Positions 63,026 through 64,000 of a DNA stretch of 64,000 nucleotides are shown piece by piece. The translations under genes were made by a program, and so were the position numbers. Position 1 is the first letter of the stretch. Each line of letters opens with the position of its first letter. The notes below the pieces were generated by a model. It ran no database searches, had not been told where the DNA came from, and saw only the letters and a program-made list of their open reading frames with translations. Source of the stretch: Halodurantibacterium flavum (GTDB lineage: Bacteria > Pseudomonadota > Alphaproteobacteria > Rhodobacterales > Rhodobacteraceae); the NCBI RefSeq assembly GCF_042681825.1, contig NZ_JBHUGH010000001.1:248001-312000 (forward strand), written 5' to 3'.

Positions 63026-63031
63026 GTCACA

Positions 63032-63457
63032 CCGGATTGGCAAGATTTGGTGCGTGTCATTTGCGCCCATCCCGGAGATGCGAAAAAACACGGCGTTCTT
63101 CTGCCCCTGGTGGCAAAGTAAAGGCCACACAGACAAGGGCAGACGCGTCAGGCGGAGTGGTAACTGGCACTTCGCAAGTAGTTTCGGAAAAGTGTCTTCT
63201 GTATCCTGTGCGAATGCCTCCCGAGAACACACTTCGGAATTTCCGCGTTCCATAATGTCACTTGAGCAGCATCTTGAGCTGCCCGCACAAGAGATTGCGC
63301 CGCGACAACAATGCAATCGTCGCTCGACAAGCTGGCGGTAGGGGCCATGGCCGCAGGGGCTTCATGGCAGACATGGAGCCCCGCAAGCCGCCAACGTCCC
63401 AACCAGTTCGATGCGGCACCGTTCCCCGTGGCGAACCTCGCGGCCGCGTTCGCCCCG
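63032..63457. other. Gene-less stretch between hyuA and the next amidohydrolase
   Basis: About 425 bases without a credible gene. A plus-strand frame from 63311 starts 'MQSSLDKLAVGAMAAGASWQ' and runs on into the antisense of the amidohydrolase, so it is not convincing. Base composition changes near 63300. Confidence 0.4.
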
Positions 63458-64000
63458 CTATCCGCGCGAAAACTTCACCGCGCCCCCGACGATGGCTTTT
63501 TCCACCCGAACCTCATGCAGGGTTTCGGGGTCGGTTGCGAAAGGATCGCGGTCAAGCAGGCAAAGATCAGCCAACATGCCCGGCCGCAGCTGTCCTTTCA
63601 GATGCTCTTCCCGCCCGGCATAGGCGCCCAATGTCGTATAGGCCTCGACGGCCTCATAGACCTCGATGGACTGTCGCCGGTCCAGCGACGCGCCACTGCT
63701 CGTCCGCCGGTTCACCAGCGCGGACATTGCGGCGAAGGGATTGGCCGTGCAGACCGGCGCGTCCGAATGCGCGGGCGCGATCACACCCGCGTCGATCATC
63801 GCTCGGTGAGGCCAGAAATCGGCCATCGCCCCGGCGCCGCGATTGGCAAGATGGGCATCCCCCAGATCCCAGGCGAACCCCGCCGCAGAAGAGCAGATGA
63901 TCCCGTTCCGCCGCAGCCCCTCCAGGTTCTCGGGCGTCACCGCGCAGCAGTGTTCGATCCGCAGACGATGATCGGTACAGGCCCCTTCCGAAAGCACATC
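63458..64000 (-). CDS. Amidohydrolase family 3 (YtcJ-like), C-terminal part
   Basis: The last 180 or so residues of a metal-dependent hydrolase; the beginning is beyond the window. 'LRIEHCCAVTPENLEGLRRN' holds a metal-ligand His, 'APAHSDAPVCTANPFAAMS' holds the catalytic Asp, and the C-terminal beta domain is 'LKGQLRPGMLADLCLLDRDP'. Relatives hydrolyse N-acyl or formamide bonds. It may belong to the same catabolic block as hyuAB, being on the same strand and upstream, but 425 bases separate them. Confidence 0.8.
   Translation of the reverse strand, partial: DVLSEGACTDHRLRIEHCCAVTPENLEGLRRNGIICSSAAGFAWDLGDAHLANRGAGAMADFWPHRAMIDAGVIAPAHSDAPVCTANPFAAMSALVNRRTSSGASLDRRQSIEVYEAVEAYTTLGAYAGREEHLKGQLRPGMLADLCLLDRDPFATDPETLHEVRVEKAIVGGAVKFSRG

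Noticed and set aside
63148..63402. An 84-codon minus-strand frame in the gap after hyuA
   Set aside because: No ribosome site, no family, and the start region overlaps sequence of different composition.

Overview
The window is high-GC DNA, densely packed with ABC transporters and catabolic genes. It carries a Paracoccus-type zinc chaperone (AztD), a Zur box of alphaproteobacterial type, fused double-ATPase peptide transporters and alphaproteobacterial-looking solute-binding proteins. All of this points to an alphaproteobacterium, most likely a member of the Rhodobacterales (Paracoccus/Roseobacter relatives). This is inferred from gene content; no rRNA or phylogenetic marker is present.

Layout. 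1-1.1 kb: end of a heme ABC importer (hmuU, hmuV). 1.1-5.3 kb: a secreted hypothetical protein, a two-subunit molybdenum oxidoreductase of isoquinoline-oxidoreductase type, and an unrecognised protein. 5.3-5.7 kb: a gene-less stretch with tRNA-like debris. 5.7-9.0 kb: an autotransporter whose passenger is an endonuclease/exonuclease/phosphatase domain. 9.1-16.2 kb: a sugar or sugar-acid catabolic unit (DeoR regulator, enolase-superfamily enzyme, complete sugar ABC importer, TIM-barrel isomerase). 16.3-23.1 kb: GST-like protein, Na+/solute symporter with a small membrane partner, CYP152-type P450 peroxygenase, SLC13-type transporter and an rRNA methyltransferase. 23.1-24.8 kb: Cys-rich copper-storage-like protein and AztD behind a perfect Zur palindrome. 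25.0-28.3 kb: two paralogous small Ala/Ser/Thr-rich secreted proteins around an outer-membrane barrel protein and a small periplasmic protein. I recognise no family here, and this is my best candidate for an undescribed system. 28.6-30.0 kb: WYL regulator and GST. 30.0-33.3 kb: tungstate importer with a divergent HTH/ligand-binding regulator. 33.3-36.5 kb: cobalamin riboswitch and a B12-type importer. 36.5-38.6 kb: outer-membrane barrel protein and aldehyde dehydrogenase. 38.8-44.1 kb: oligopeptide importer. 44.4-49.2 kb: small gene(s) and a ugpBAEC glycerol-3-phosphate importer. 49.5-49.7 kb: IS30-type transposase remnant.

From 49.7 kb to the end the genes form one catabolic block. It has a second peptide-type importer led by an amidohydrolase, a GntR regulator with two winged-helix domains, a PotD-like protein without a signal peptide, hydantoinase/oxoprolinase subunits A and B, and the end of another amidohydrolase. 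A 14-bp palindrome (TTATGAATTCATAA) lies upstream of hyuA, and a 13/14 copy lies upstream of the importer-linked amidohydrolase, so the GntR protein probably controls both operons. The logical reading is uptake and hydrolysis of a cyclic amide, hydantoin or similar nitrogen compound; the substrate cannot be read from sequence.

Five importer clusters are organised so that the binding-protein gene comes first or is separated from the rest by a strong GC hairpin, and many neighbouring genes overlap by 1-4 bases.
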